34,482 nucleotides of DNA. It comes from Subtercola sp. (GTDB taxonomy: Bacteria; Actinomycetota; Actinomycetes; Actinomycetales; Microbacteriaceae). Under the pieces are notes generated by a model that ran no database searches, was not told where the DNA came from, and was given only the letters and a program-made list of their open reading frames with translations. The translations under genes were made by a program, and so were the position numbers. Positions 15,568 through 24,002 of the stretch are shown here, one piece after another; the first letter of the stretch is position 1, and the number at the start of each line of letters is the position of its first letter. The stretch is from positions 1-34,482 of the forward strand of contig JAODBB010000127.1 in NCBI GenBank assembly GCA_025463745.1. Reading direction: 5' to 3'.

Positions 15568-16290
15568 GTGTCATCCATTCGACTGTTCATACTCGGATCA
15601 CTCGCCCAGCACGGTGAGATGCACGGCCACCAGCTGCGATTGCTGGCCGAGGAGGAGCATGTTGCACTCTGGACCGACATCAGCGTCGGTTCGCTCTATG
15701 GCGCGATCAAGCGGCTGGCGAGCGAGGGGCTCATCGATGTGGTGCGCGTCGAGCGCGAGGGCAACTTTCCCGAGCGCCAGATCTACGCCATCAGCCAGGC
15801 GGGGCTGCGTGTGCTCACGACGATGCGGCGCGATGAGCTGTCGAATTTCCTGCTGAAACCCGATCCGTTCGACCTTGCCCTGACACGGCTCGACCCCGAC
15901 CGGCTGGATGATCTGCCGAGCGTCATCGAGGGCCGGGTGCTCGCGCTGAAGCTGGCGCTGCGCGAAGTCGCACGATTGAACGCTGGAGCTCTGCCCTACC
16001 TGTCGGTGGCAGAGAAGTTCGCTCTCAACCACCGCGAACACCGGTTGCAGGCCGAGATCGCGTGGCACGAACAACTCGTTGCGGCAGTGCCCGAGATCAT
16101 CGCCGACGAGGTTCGTCGCAGGGAGGCGGGGCACACTGATCGCACCGATGGCACTGATCGCACCGATCGCACTGATCGCACCGATCCCTCTGATCCCACT
16201 GATCGCACCGATCGCACCGATCCCTCTGATCCCTCTGATCGCACCGATCCCACCGATCCCTCTGCCCGAAAGGCACCCACCCATGTCTGA
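15568..16290 (+). CDS. PadR-family transcriptional regulator with a D-x-T/S repeat tail
   Basis: 240 residues from the GTG. The N-terminal winged helix is typical of actinobacterial PadR proteins: SSIRLFILGSLAQHGEMHGHQL, then WTDISVGSLYGAIKRLASEGLI, then a wing with RQIYAISQAGLRVL. A helical C-terminal dimerisation domain runs to about 188. The last 50 residues are a low-complexity tail of 14 tripeptides (DRT/DPS and variants) encoded by a 9-bp repeat. ATG at 15538 with AGGGG is an alternative start but would place the operator inside the gene. It overlaps the efflux gene by 8 bases, and likely represses it until a toxic ligand binds. Confidence 0.9.
   Translation: MSSIRLFILGSLAQHGEMHGHQLRLLAEEEHVALWTDISVGSLYGAIKRLASEGLIDVVRVEREGNFPERQIYAISQAGLRVLTTMRRDELSNFLLKPDPFDLALTRLDPDRLDDLPSVIEGRVLALKLALREVARLNAGALPYLSVAEKFALNHREHRLQAEIAWHEQLVAAVPEIIADEVRRREAGHTDRTDGTDRTDRTDRTDPSDPTDRTDRTDPSDPSDRTDPTDPSARKAPTHV
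16138..16263. repeat. 9-bp tandem repeat, 14 units, inside the PadR gene
   Basis: Fourteen contiguous 9-bp units of gatcgcacc, gatcgcact, gatccctct and variants encode Asp-Arg/Pro-Thr/Ser tripeptides. All three plus-strand frames and a minus frame stay open across it, which explains several false ORFs. Copy-number variation would keep the frame. Confidence 0.85.
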
Positions 16291-17878
16291 ATCAGCTTCC
16301 TGGCCTGGCGCTACGACACCCCGCGCCCCCACTCCGGCCGTGTCGAAAACGGCCTGGCGGGCCTTCATTGTGCTGCTCATCGGCATGTCGATGGCCCTGC
16401 TCGACACGACGATCGTGAATGTGGCGCTGCCGACCATCCGCACCGATCTGAACGCGTCAGAATCCACTCTCTCGTGGATCATCTCGGGGTATGCGCTCGC
16501 TTTCGGGCTCGCGCTGATTCCGGCCGGCCGCCTGGGCGACCGCATCGGGCACAAGTGGGTGTTCTTCGTGGGTATTGCGTTGTTCACGGTGGCGAGCTTC
16601 ACGTGCGGTCTTGCGCAGACCGACACCGAACTGATCGTTTCGCGGGTGATTCAGGGGCTTGCCGGAGGTATTTTCGTGCCGTCGGTCACGGCGTACATCC
16701 AGCTGCTCTTTCAGGGCAAGTCGCGCGGCAAGGCGTTCGCCATCATGGGCGCGGTCATCGGAGTGTCATCGGCACTCGGGCCGATCATCGGTGGTCTGAT
16801 CATCCAGGCGTTCGGTGAAGAGAGCGGCTGGCGGCTGGTGTTCTGGGTGAACCTGCCGTTCGGTGTGATCGCGTTGATCGCGGCGGCCATGCTCTTGCCG
16901 AAACGCTCTGCAAGCGACACCCGGGTCAAGGGCGGGGTGGACTGGATCGGCGTGCTGCTGGTGTCGGGCGGGTTCGTCGCTCTGCTGGTTCCGCTCATTC
17001 AGGGCCAGCAAGAGGGCTGGCCGCTCTGGACGTACCTGGTTCTCGCGCTCGGCGTGGTCTTGCTCGCGGCGTTCGGGTTCTGGGAACTCTGGTACACAAA
17101 GCGCGACCGGGTGCCGCTGGTGCCGCCGAGCTTGTTCCGGCATGCCTCGTTCACGGGCGGCGTGGTGCTGGCGTTGGTCTACTTCGCCGCGTTCACCAGC
17201 ATTTTCTTCACCATCTCGATTCTCTGGCAATCGGGTTTGGCGCACACTCCGCTCGAGTCGGGTGTGGTGAGCATTCCGTTCGCGGTGGGCTCGATCATCA
17301 CGTCGTCGCAGAGCAACAAGCTGTCGGCGCTCCTCGGCCGCAACGTGTTGATCATCGGCACGGCCCTGGTCTCGATCGGGCTCATCTGGATGTGGTTGGT
17401 TCTCTCGAACACGCAGCCGGCCGATCTCACCAACTGGCTGCTGTTTGCTCCGCTGCTCATCGCCGGCCTCGGTAACGGGCTCTTCATCGCGCCGAACCTG
17501 CAGTTCATCGTGGCCACTGTCGAGCGACAAGACGCGGGGTCGGCCAGCGCGGTGATCTCGGCGATGCAGCGCATCGGCAGTGCAGTGGGCATCGCCATCA
17601 TCGGCAGTGTGCTGTTCGGCACTCTCACCATCTCGGGGCAGACGCCCGCCGCGGTGGCCACCGGGTTCACGAACAGTGCGGCATCCGCGATGCTCGTGAG
17701 CGCCGCGTTCGCGGTGCTGGCGTTCGCGCTGGTGTTCGCGCTGCCGAAGCGGGTGAACACGTGGGGTCCGGGGAATGGTGCGGGTGCGGGTGCTGCTAGC
17801 GGCGCCGCCCCTGGGGCTCATGCCGGTGCAGCCGCCGAATCCGGTGACGGATCCGGCGCCGCGAAGCATGCCTCATGA
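16283..17878 (+). CDS. MFS multidrug efflux transporter, DHA2 (14-helix) family
   Basis: 531 residues, the normal length for EmrB/QacA-type drug:proton antiporters. Motif D1 of DHA2 is intact (LDTTIVNVALP, 40-50), motif A is GRLGDRIGHK at 82-91, and an antiporter-type motif C-like stretch follows (AVIGVSSALGPIIGGLI). About 14 hydrophobic helices are visible. The C-terminal 40 residues are Gly/Ala-rich and cytoplasmic. The start is ATG at 16283 with GAAAGG upstream, overlapping the end of the padR-type gene by 8 bases. Frames extending further upstream are a product of the 9-bp repeat. Co-transcribed with its presumed repressor, so probably induced by its own substrate. Confidence 0.94.
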   Translation: MSESASWPGATTPRAPTPAVSKTAWRAFIVLLIGMSMALLDTTIVNVALPTIRTDLNASESTLSWIISGYALAFGLALIPAGRLGDRIGHKWVFFVGIALFTVASFTCGLAQTDTELIVSRVIQGLAGGIFVPSVTAYIQLLFQGKSRGKAFAIMGAVIGVSSALGPIIGGLIIQAFGEESGWRLVFWVNLPFGVIALIAAAMLLPKRSASDTRVKGGVDWIGVLLVSGGFVALLVPLIQGQQEGWPLWTYLVLALGVVLLAAFGFWELWYTKRDRVPLVPPSLFRHASFTGGVVLALVYFAAFTSIFFTISILWQSGLAHTPLESGVVSIPFAVGSIITSSQSNKLSALLGRNVLIIGTALVSIGLIWMWLVLSNTQPADLTNWLLFAPLLIAGLGNGLFIAPNLQFIVATVERQDAGSASAVISAMQRIGSAVGIAIIGSVLFGTLTISGQTPAAVATGFTNSAASAMLVSAAFAVLAFALVFALPKRVNTWGPGNGAGAGAASGAAPGAHAGAAAESGDGSGAAKHAS

Positions 17879-17885
17879 TGGAATC

Positions 17886-18437
17886 ATGGGCACTTTTCGA
17901 CTCGGCACTCTGACCACTGTTCCCGTTTCGCAACACCGCGAGTTGGTGAGCGCGAGCGTCTTCACCATGCTCCGGATGCTCGACCTCGCCGATCGGGTAG
18001 GCGTGGCCTCGATCGATCCCGACCTCAGCGACACCGCGGCCACTCAGGAAACGTACGGGCTGCAGGCCGAGGCGCTCGCGAACTGCGTCATCGTCGCCGG
18101 GAGGCGCGACGGAGAGGAGCGGATCGCCGCCTGCCTCGTCTCGGCCGCGACCCGAGCCGACGTGAACGGGGTAGTCAGGCGCCGCCTCGATGTGCGTAAG
18201 GCGTCGTTTCTGGCGCGGCAGAGCGCGACGGAGTCGACCGGCATGGAGTTCGGCGGCATCACTCCGATCGGGCTGCCGGCCGAGTGGCCCGTGCTGATCG
18301 ACAGCGTCGTGGCGGCGACCTCGCTCGTGGTGATTGGGTCGGGCATCCGCCGGTCGAAGCTGATTCTGCCGGGTGACGTGCTCACCGCGCTGCCGGGCGC
18401 CGAGGTTGTCGAAGGACTCGGAAAGCCTACGAGCTGA
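17886..18437 (+). CDS. YbaK/EbsC-type aminoacyl-tRNA deacylase
   Basis: 183 residues, a typical single-domain member of the YbaK/ProX superfamily (PF04073), which hydrolyses mischarged aminoacyl-tRNA such as Cys- or Ala-tRNA-Pro. Characteristic segments: ALANCVIVAGRRDG, a conserved Lys in VRKASFLARQSATESTGMEFGG, and TPIGLPAEWPVLIDS. ATG at 17886 has a weak TGATGGAA before it; an in-frame ATG at 17868 lies inside the efflux gene and is a less likely start. It follows the efflux gene by 7 bases and may be co-transcribed with it. Its 3' end overlaps the convergent CynX-like gene by 11 bases. Confidence 0.88.
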   Translation: MGTFRLGTLTTVPVSQHRELVSASVFTMLRMLDLADRVGVASIDPDLSDTAATQETYGLQAEALANCVIVAGRRDGEERIAACLVSAATRADVNGVVRRRLDVRKASFLARQSATESTGMEFGGITPIGLPAEWPVLIDSVVAATSLVVIGSGIRRSKLILPGDVLTALPGAEVVEGLGKPTS

Positions 18438-19680
18438 CGGAACCGGCCCGCGTCGCCCTGACCGCGCCGGCGAGCCCCGCGACAGTGAAGGTCAGCGTGC
18501 CCAACGCGATCACCACGAGCGGCAGTTGCCAGCCGCCGGTCGCATCGTGCGCGGCGCCGATGAGGGTCGGCGAGGTCGCACCGAGCGCGTAGCCAACGCC
18601 CTGAATCATTGCCGAGAGACGACGGGCGTGGGTGCCGTTCATGGCGAGTTGCACGATGAGCATGAACACGAGAGTGATTCCGCCGCCCTGAGCGACGCCT
18701 CCCGTGAAGCCCCAGGCCAGCCAGGCCCCAGGGGCGAGCAGCAAGCCGATCGGGCAACTCAGCCAGAACGCCGCGATGATCGCCATCGTTCGGGGCACGC
18801 CGATGCGTTTCGACAGCAGCGGTGCTCCGAGCGCGCCGATCACTGCGGCGATCTGAAAGATCGACGAACTCGAGCCGGCCGTCGTCACCGAGAATCCCAC
18901 CTCGTTCTCGAGAATCGTCGGAAACCACGCCGTCAGCCCGTAATACGCGAAAGCCTGCCCGGCGAAGGCGAGCGACAGCAGCACGGCCGACGCGTTTCGC
19001 CAGGTCTGCGGCTGCGTGCCACGAATGGCCGGAATCGACCGTGTGTCGATGGCGACCGTGTCGCCTGCCCCGGTCTCGATCAGCGGCTTCAGCGGCCCGA
19101 CGGCGAAAGCGGCTCGGGGGCCGATTGCGCTCAGCCAGCCGACGGCCGCGATGATGACGAACCCCGTCCACGCGAGCAATGCCGTCTGCCAGCCGAACGC
19201 CAACGCGAGCGGCGCCGTCGCGATCGACGTGATCATCGAACTCACGTTGAGCGCCGAGGTGTACGAACCCGTGACGATGGCCACTTTCTCGGGCGGAACA
19301 TCCCGCCGGATGATCACCGGAATCACCACGTTGCCGACGGTGATGAACGCCCCCATGATGATGGTGCCCACAAAGACCGCTTCGACACCACCGGCCGAGC
19401 GGATGACCGACCCCACCCCCACGCCCAGAATCGCGATCATCGTCGAGAAGTTCGCGCCGGCCTTGCCGATAAAAAGCGACGCGAACGGCGTCACGATGGC
19501 GAAGCACAGCACCGGAAGGCTGGTGAGCAGGCCGAATTGCGCTGCCGTGAGCCCGAGGTCTGACCGCATGATGCCGCTGATCGGCGCCACGGCGATGATG
19601 GGGCCGCGCAAGATGAATCCGATGAGCACAACGGCCACGACAACGGCCCACGGAAACGGGCGTCGAGTGGTGAGCTGCAT
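18427..19680 (-). CDS. CynX/NimT-family MFS transporter
   Basis: 417 residues with about 12 hydrophobic helices and little outside the membrane. The opening WAVVVAVVLIGFILRGPIIAVAPI and the segment GLTAAQFGLLTSLPVLCFA are characteristic of the CynX (cyanate)/NimT (2-nitroimidazole) group of the major facilitator superfamily; the loop motif after helix 2 (IGKAGANFS) is atypical compared with drug exporters. A central cytoplasmic loop lies around residues 195-230. Shine-Dalgarno is weak (TGGAACGAC). It is divergent from the MFS gene at 19795, with a shared 114-bp spacer. Whether it exports or imports, and which substrate, cannot be told. Confidence 0.88.
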   Translation of the reverse strand: MQLTTRRPFPWAVVVAVVLIGFILRGPIIAVAPISGIMRSDLGLTAAQFGLLTSLPVLCFAIVTPFASLFIGKAGANFSTMIAILGVGVGSVIRSAGGVEAVFVGTIIMGAFITVGNVVIPVIIRRDVPPEKVAIVTGSYTSALNVSSMITSIATAPLALAFGWQTALLAWTGFVIIAAVGWLSAIGPRAAFAVGPLKPLIETGAGDTVAIDTRSIPAIRGTQPQTWRNASAVLLSLAFAGQAFAYYGLTAWFPTILENEVGFSVTTAGSSSSIFQIAAVIGALGAPLLSKRIGVPRTMAIIAAFWLSCPIGLLLAPGAWLAWGFTGGVAQGGGITLVFMLIVQLAMNGTHARRLSAMIQGVGYALGATSPTLIGAAHDATGGWQLPLVVIALGTLTFTVAGLAGAVRATRAGSVSS

Positions 19681-19715
19681 TGTCGTTCCAGCCTAGCGTC
19701 GCGGACGTCGTTACT

Positions 19716-19786
19716 AACGCAATGAGAATTGCATTTACGAACCAACGGGAGTACTCTCGTGGAGTAATGCAACGAAATTTGCTTTA
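19716..19786. promoter_or_regulatory. paired dyad operators 50 bp apart in the divergent MFS spacer
   Basis: Two related imperfect palindromes, GCAAT-GAGA-ATTGC (19719-19732) and GCAA-CGAAAT-TTGC (19769-19782), lie exactly 50 bp apart in the same orientation; about 15 of 20 aligned bases agree. Fifty bases is close to five helical turns, so both would face the same side of DNA. They flank the predicted rightward promoter. No regulator gene adjoins them. Confidence 0.5.
19729..19757 (+). promoter_or_regulatory. candidate promoter of the MFS gene at 19795
   Basis: TTGCAT (19729-19734) and TACTCT (19752-19757) are 17 bases apart. The -35 element overlaps the first dyad. The second dyad lies in the early transcribed region, just before the Shine-Dalgarno TTTAGGAGA. 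Confidence 0.45.
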
Positions 19787-19794
19787 GGAGAATC

Positions 19795-21075
19795 ATGTCG
19801 GCAGATGTCAGCACTGCGGTGGCCCGGCCCAATGGCGCAGGCGCGAGCATCCGTCACCGCCGCACCCTGCCGCCGATGGCGGCGTTTGTCGGCACGGCGC
19901 TGGGCTTCGCCGGCCTGTATCTCGCGGCTGGCGCGCCCACTTCGCTCTTCGTGCTCTTCGAGAGGGAGTGGGGATTTCCGTCGTGGGTGCTCACGGTGGC
20001 GTTCGCCGCCTACGCGATCGGCTTGCTTGCGACGTTGGTGGTCGCTGGTTCGCTCTCTGACTACCTCGGCCGGCGCCCGGTGCTCATCGGCTCGCTCGTT
20101 GTGGAGCTGGCCGCCATGCTCTTGTTCCTTTTCGCCACCGACATCACTGGGGTCATCGTCGCTCGGGTCATCCAGGGCATCGCAACGGGCGCCGCAACGA
20201 GTGCTTTCACCGCGTCGCTGGTCGAGGTGGCTCCTGCGCGATTCAAACGGCTCGGCTCGATCATCGGGGGCACCGCGGCCGCCGGCGGTCTGGGCCTAGG
20301 CGCTCTGCTCACCGGTATCGCCGTGCAATTCACCTCGAACGCCAATGTCATCGTCTTCACGACGCTGACGGTCATCATGGTGATCGGTCTGCTGGTCGCC
20401 ATTTTCTCTGCAGAAACCGTGAGCCGCCGACGTGGCGCTCTCCGTTCGCTTTTTTCGAGGGTGACGATTCCGGCGGTCGCACGCCCGGAATTCAGGGCCT
20501 CGATTGCGGTGCACCTGGCGGCATGGATGCTCGCCGGTCTGGTTCTCGGCCTGGTGCCCACGATCATCCGCGACATCTTTCACATCGACAGCGGGCTCCT
20601 GACCGGAATCACGGTGTTTCTGGAGCCCGGTGCGGCGGCCGTCGCCGGGTTCGTGTTCGGGCGTTTCGCGGCACGGCGAACCACGCTCATCGGCGGAGTC
20701 GGGGTGTTCGCTGGAACGATCGTGATCGTCGCGGCGATCGTCTTAGGCGTTCTTCCGCTCGTGTGGGTCGGTGGGCTGATCGGTGGCGCCGGGTTCGGGG
20801 CGTCGTTCTCGGGCGCGCTGCGCACCGTGGGGCCGCTGGCGAACCCGCACGAGCGAGCGGGGCTGTTCGCGGCGGTATACGTCGTGGCGTATCTGGCGTT
20901 CGGCGTGCCGGTGATCATCGCGGGTCAGCTGATCGCGCCGCTCGGACTGCTGACGACGGTGCTTATCTTCGGCGCGGCGATCGTCGTGGCTGCGGCCGTG
21001 GGGGTCGGGGCGCAGCTGCGTATGGCGCGCCGCGCTGTTAGCTCAGAGGAAACTGGAACCCCGCGGAAGCTGTAA
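19795..21075 (+). CDS. MFS transporter (12-helix), putative exporter
   Basis: 426 residues, about 12 hydrophobic helices. Motif A of drug/sugar MFS proteins is recognisable as GSLSDYLGRRPVLIG after helix 2, and RVIQGIATGAATSAF corresponds to helix 4 (motif B, with the functional Arg). A very good ribosome-binding site (AGGAGA, 5 bases before the ATG) suggests strong translation. The C-terminal tail ends in a short hydrophilic stretch. Two dyad operators in the upstream region suggest repressor control. Substrate not identifiable. Divergent from the CynX-like gene; a functional link is possible but unproven. Confidence 0.9.
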   Translation: MSADVSTAVARPNGAGASIRHRRTLPPMAAFVGTALGFAGLYLAAGAPTSLFVLFEREWGFPSWVLTVAFAAYAIGLLATLVVAGSLSDYLGRRPVLIGSLVVELAAMLLFLFATDITGVIVARVIQGIATGAATSAFTASLVEVAPARFKRLGSIIGGTAAAGGLGLGALLTGIAVQFTSNANVIVFTTLTVIMVIGLLVAIFSAETVSRRRGALRSLFSRVTIPAVARPEFRASIAVHLAAWMLAGLVLGLVPTIIRDIFHIDSGLLTGITVFLEPGAAAVAGFVFGRFAARRTTLIGGVGVFAGTIVIVAAIVLGVLPLVWVGGLIGGAGFGASFSGALRTVGPLANPHERAGLFAAVYVVAYLAFGVPVIIAGQLIAPLGLLTTVLIFGAAIVVAAAVGVGAQLRMARRAVSSEETGTPRKL

Positions 21076-21107
21076 CCCCGAGGAGCCGAAACCCCGAGGA
21101 GCCGAAA
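21076..21107. repeat. perfect 16-bp tandem duplication
   Basis: Two identical copies of ccccgaggagccgaaa begin right after the stop codon of the MFS gene, with a third diverged partial copy after them. They lie in the 58-bp space between convergent genes. Confidence 0.8.
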
Positions 21108-21133
21108 CCCGCGAAACGCTACGAGCCGGGCTG

Positions 21134-21688
21134 CTAACCAGCCAGACGGGTCGGCCCCGAGGAGCCTTTGCCGATCTGGTCGGGAACCGAGCGGGCCACC
21201 TCGTGCAGCCACGGCCCCGGTGTCGGCCAGGAGCGGCCGGTCGGCAACCGCCGCAGCACGCGGGCCAGCGAGGTCGAGCCTTCTTCCCAGGGAATCACGC
21301 GGGTGGGCGCGGCCTGCGGCAGCACACCCAGCCACCAGTGCTTCCAGGTGGGAGCCAGCGACTCGGGGTCGACCACGATGTAGTAGTCGGGCATGCTGAG
21401 CGATCCGTTCTCGAGCGCCGACGACGCCAGCTCCACCTCGAGGTCGAGAGTGCCGAGCGTCGAGAGGTCGTCGAAGAATTCGACCCAGGCGGCGGCCACG
21501 TGGGCCAGCGGATCGCGGTCGTGCACCACGTAGGGAGCATTCGCTTGTGTGACCCAGCGCGTGGCCTCTTCGTCTGAGCTCAGGGCGAGTGATGCTGCGC
21601 GCACGTTGGCGTGCCGGGCCAGCGCACCGAACGTGTTCGGTGACTCGTTACCGACCAATACGAGGGTGGTGCTGTTTGGGCTCACCAT
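21134..21688 (-). CDS. conserved-looking hypothetical protein
   Basis: 184 residues, cytoplasmic, Trp-rich in the second half (WKHWWLGVLP, RSWPTPGPWLHE). It begins with a beta-strand-like VSPNSTTLVLVGNESPN and contains YVVHDRDPLAHVAAAWVEFFDD and MPDYYIVVDPESLAPTWKHWW. The composition and codon use are those of a genuine gene, and it resembles small proteins of unknown function seen near transporters in Microbacteriaceae, but I do not recognise a named family. No strong ribosome-binding site; an adjacent GTG (second codon) is an alternative start. It is convergent with the MFS gene and upstream of nothing it obviously serves. Confidence 0.75.
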   Translation of the reverse strand: MVSPNSTTLVLVGNESPNTFGALARHANVRAASLALSSDEEATRWVTQANAPYVVHDRDPLAHVAAAWVEFFDDLSTLGTLDLEVELASSALENGSLSMPDYYIVVDPESLAPTWKHWWLGVLPQAAPTRVIPWEEGSTSLARVLRRLPTGRSWPTPGPWLHEVARSVPDQIGKGSSGPTRLAG

Positions 21689-21764
21689 GAACTGAGTTTA
21701 CGCGCACGCCATGCCTTGGGCGCCGTGCGCCGCGCATCGGTCTGGTCACAGTCGGCCCCCCAGT

Positions 21765-22409
21765 TCAGGCGCCGAGCCGCTCGCCTTCGGCCGCCGCGAG
21801 GGCGTGTGCGGCCGCGAGTTCGGCCTCAGCACGGGGCAGTTGATCGGCGAGGGGCGCCACGGAGTCGGCGAGGGTGAGGCTCGTGGTGATGACCGAGACA
21901 TCCATGCCGAGTGCGGTGCCCAGGATGAGCTGCAGCACGGGCACTCCATGATCCCAGTCGGCGGTGGGGGTACCCGCGTCGTATGACGCCCCCCGACTGG
22001 TCACGACGACCGCTGGCCGCCCCGCCATCGGCTGTGTGGCGACATCGAACGGGGCCGTCACGGCCGGTACGTGGATGTAATCGACCCACGCCTTCAGCGC
22101 CGACGGTATCGAATAGTTGTACATCGGGGCGCCGACCAACAGCACGTCGGCGGCGGTCAACTCCGCGATGAGCTCGGTCTGCAGGGCTTCGGCAGCTGGC
22201 GGAGGGGTCGCTCCGGCCGGTCGAAGGCGCGGCGGCCAATGCAATGCGGCGTCGGGGATGTGCGGGAGTGGTTGGGCGTGCAGATCACGATAGGTGACGG
22301 TGTTCGTCGCGTCGGCGGCGAGCCAGGCGTCGACGAATGAGCGCCCGATGGCACGGGAGCGCGATCGAATGGGGTCGGCAGACGAGTCGAGATGGAGCAG
22401 ATGAGTCAT
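21765..22409 (-). CDS. azoR: FMN-dependent NADH:quinone reductase / azoreductase
   Basis: 214 residues, a flavodoxin-like fold enzyme. It opens with HLLHLDSSADPIRSRSRAIG (the FMN phosphate-binding loop of AzoR) and carries the diagnostic APMYNYSIPSALKAW at 94-108, followed by VVVTSRGASYDAG, the third flavin-contact region. The family reduces quinones and azo dyes by two-electron transfer and protects against thiol and quinone stress. Here the C-terminal helix is Ala-rich. It is a single gene; no regulator lies next to it. Molecular family is certain, physiological substrate is not. Confidence 0.93.
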   Translation of the reverse strand: MTHLLHLDSSADPIRSRSRAIGRSFVDAWLAADATNTVTYRDLHAQPLPHIPDAALHWPPRLRPAGATPPPAAEALQTELIAELTAADVLLVGAPMYNYSIPSALKAWVDYIHVPAVTAPFDVATQPMAGRPAVVVTSRGASYDAGTPTADWDHGVPVLQLILGTALGMDVSVITTSLTLADSVAPLADQLPRAEAELAAAHALAAAEGERLGA

Positions 22410-22535
22410 GGCTTCACGCTATACCCGCCGCGCGCGTGCAATCGATGCGCTAACGGAGGATGGGCCGGCTCTCGAACACAACTGTGTCACGGGAGCCCGC
22501 CTATCCTCAGTCAGCGTGCAGTTGGGAGAAGCGGG

Positions 22536-23657
22536 CTAGCGCCCGTAGGCTGCCGCCGCGGGGCACTCGAAGGCGTCACGGCCGGCCGCGAGCCCGACCT
22601 TGTTCATGTACTGCACAACGATGACGTAGGCCTGGGGCAGCGTGGTCTCGGTGTACTGGATCGTATTGGTGTCGCAGTACTCCCGCGAGATCTGCTGTGC
22701 GGCCCGCAGATGCGGCCGGGCCATGTTCGGAAAGAGGTGGTGTTCGACCTGAAAGTTCAGCCCGCCCATGAACCAGTTGATGAACCAGCCTCCGCTGATG
22801 TTGCGCGAGGTCAGCACCTGACGGCGCAGGAAGTCGACCTTCGAGTCGCGGGGCAGAATCGGCATGCCGATGTGGTTCGGGGCGAACGACGAGCCCATGT
22901 AGACGCCGAACACCGCGAGCTGCACGCCGATGAAGGCGAACGCCATGCCGGGAGGAAGCAGCAGGAAGATCGCGGCGACATACACCCCGAGGCGCGAGAG
23001 GAGCATCACGATCTCGAGCGTGCGCTTGTCGACCTTGCCGCGCCCGAACACCGTGCGAAAGCCATGCACGTGCAGGTTCAGGCCTTCGAGCACCAGAATC
23101 GGAAAGAAGAACTTACCCTGGCGCTTGGTGAACCACGCGTAGATTCCGCGGGTCGAGGCGGCCTGCTCCTCGGTGAACGACACGACGTCGCGGTCGATGT
23201 CGGGGTCTTTCGTGAGGATGTTCGGGTTGGCGTGATGGCGGCTGTGCTTGGTCATCCACCAGGAGTAGCTGATGCCCACGAACAAGTTCGCGAGCATCCG
23301 CCCGACCCGGTCGTTGGCCTTGCCCGACTCGAAGACCTGGCGGTGCGAAGCCTCGTGCGCCAGAAACGCGAACTGAGTAAGAATGATGCCGAGTGCGGCT
23401 GCCATCAGCAGCTGGTACCAGCTGTCGCCGAGCAGAATCATGCCCGTGATGACGCCGCCGAGTGCAACGATCAGAGAGCCGAACATGAAGTAGTAGTACG
23501 TGGTGGCGCGGCGCAGCAGGCCGGCATCGCGAACCGTGCGCAGGAGGGCCGAATACTCGGTCGTCGGGTTCGATTTGTTGCCACCCGGCTTGGTGCGGGT
23601 GAAGGTGACGACGGGCGCTTTCGACGATGCGCTGGGAGACGCCAGTGGGCTGCTCAT
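22536..23657 (-). CDS. membrane fatty-acid desaturase
   Basis: 373 residues with four to six hydrophobic segments. All three His boxes of the acyl-lipid/acyl-CoA desaturases are present: HEASH (101-105), HSRHH (138-142) and QVEHH (303-307). These bind the di-iron centre. The QVEHH form with Gln in box 3 is typical of the front-end/delta-6-like and actinobacterial DesA3-like enzymes. It introduces a double bond in a fatty acyl chain, useful for membrane fluidity in the cold. The N-terminal 45 residues are cytoplasmic. TGAGG precedes the ATG. A ferredoxin-reductase-type flavoprotein is encoded divergently and may supply electrons, although no ferredoxin gene is seen. Confidence 0.93.
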   Translation of the reverse strand: MSSPLASPSASSKAPVVTFTRTKPGGNKSNPTTEYSALLRTVRDAGLLRRATTYYYFMFGSLIVALGGVITGMILLGDSWYQLLMAAALGIILTQFAFLAHEASHRQVFESGKANDRVGRMLANLFVGISYSWWMTKHSRHHANPNILTKDPDIDRDVVSFTEEQAASTRGIYAWFTKRQGKFFFPILVLEGLNLHVHGFRTVFGRGKVDKRTLEIVMLLSRLGVYVAAIFLLLPPGMAFAFIGVQLAVFGVYMGSSFAPNHIGMPILPRDSKVDFLRRQVLTSRNISGGWFINWFMGGLNFQVEHHLFPNMARPHLRAAQQISREYCDTNTIQYTETTLPQAYVIVVQYMNKVGLAAGRDAFECPAAAAYGR

Positions 23658-24002
23658 AAGTGAGCCTCATTCCGCAGATCGGTTCGGGTTCGAAAGGTCG
23701 AGCGGCCGAGGCATCTCGCTTTCGCGCAACTGGTAACCAAGGTCTGGGGCAGCCACTAGTCAAGTTACGGTATGGGGCTTCGCGGCGCGATGGGTGGCTG
23801 TTCAGGTTGGGCCTATTGGCGGCAAATCAGCAGGTTCGTCGGGTGCAGTGCGCCAGCGACTTGAGGGTGTTTAGTCGGCAGGGCGGTCACGGGGCGATCG
23901 TCCGTCTGCCGTGCATCCCGCCTCAGTGCGCCCTCGCTTCGAACGTGGCAGAGTGGGCCGCAGAACTGCGCGGGCCGAGACTTGCGCGTGAAGGGGCGAA
24001 TC
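23658..24002. other. 345-bp spacer between divergent genes
   Basis: No credible coding sequence. It must hold the promoters of the desaturase (minus) and the flavoprotein (plus). I can see an isolated TTGACT on the minus strand (23763-23758) but no -10 at a proper distance, and a short palindromic ctggtaaccaagg at 23729-23741. No RNA gene or strong terminator is visible. Confidence 0.5.

Noticed and set aside
16138-16263. Possible CRISPR or phase-variation tract
   Set aside because: A 9-bp unit in coding phase: no spacers, and copy changes would not shift the frame.
17808-19563. Long opposite-strand frames over the efflux pump and CynX-like genes
   Set aside because: His/Arg/Asp-rich mirror frames of hydrophobic transporter genes; no start signals.
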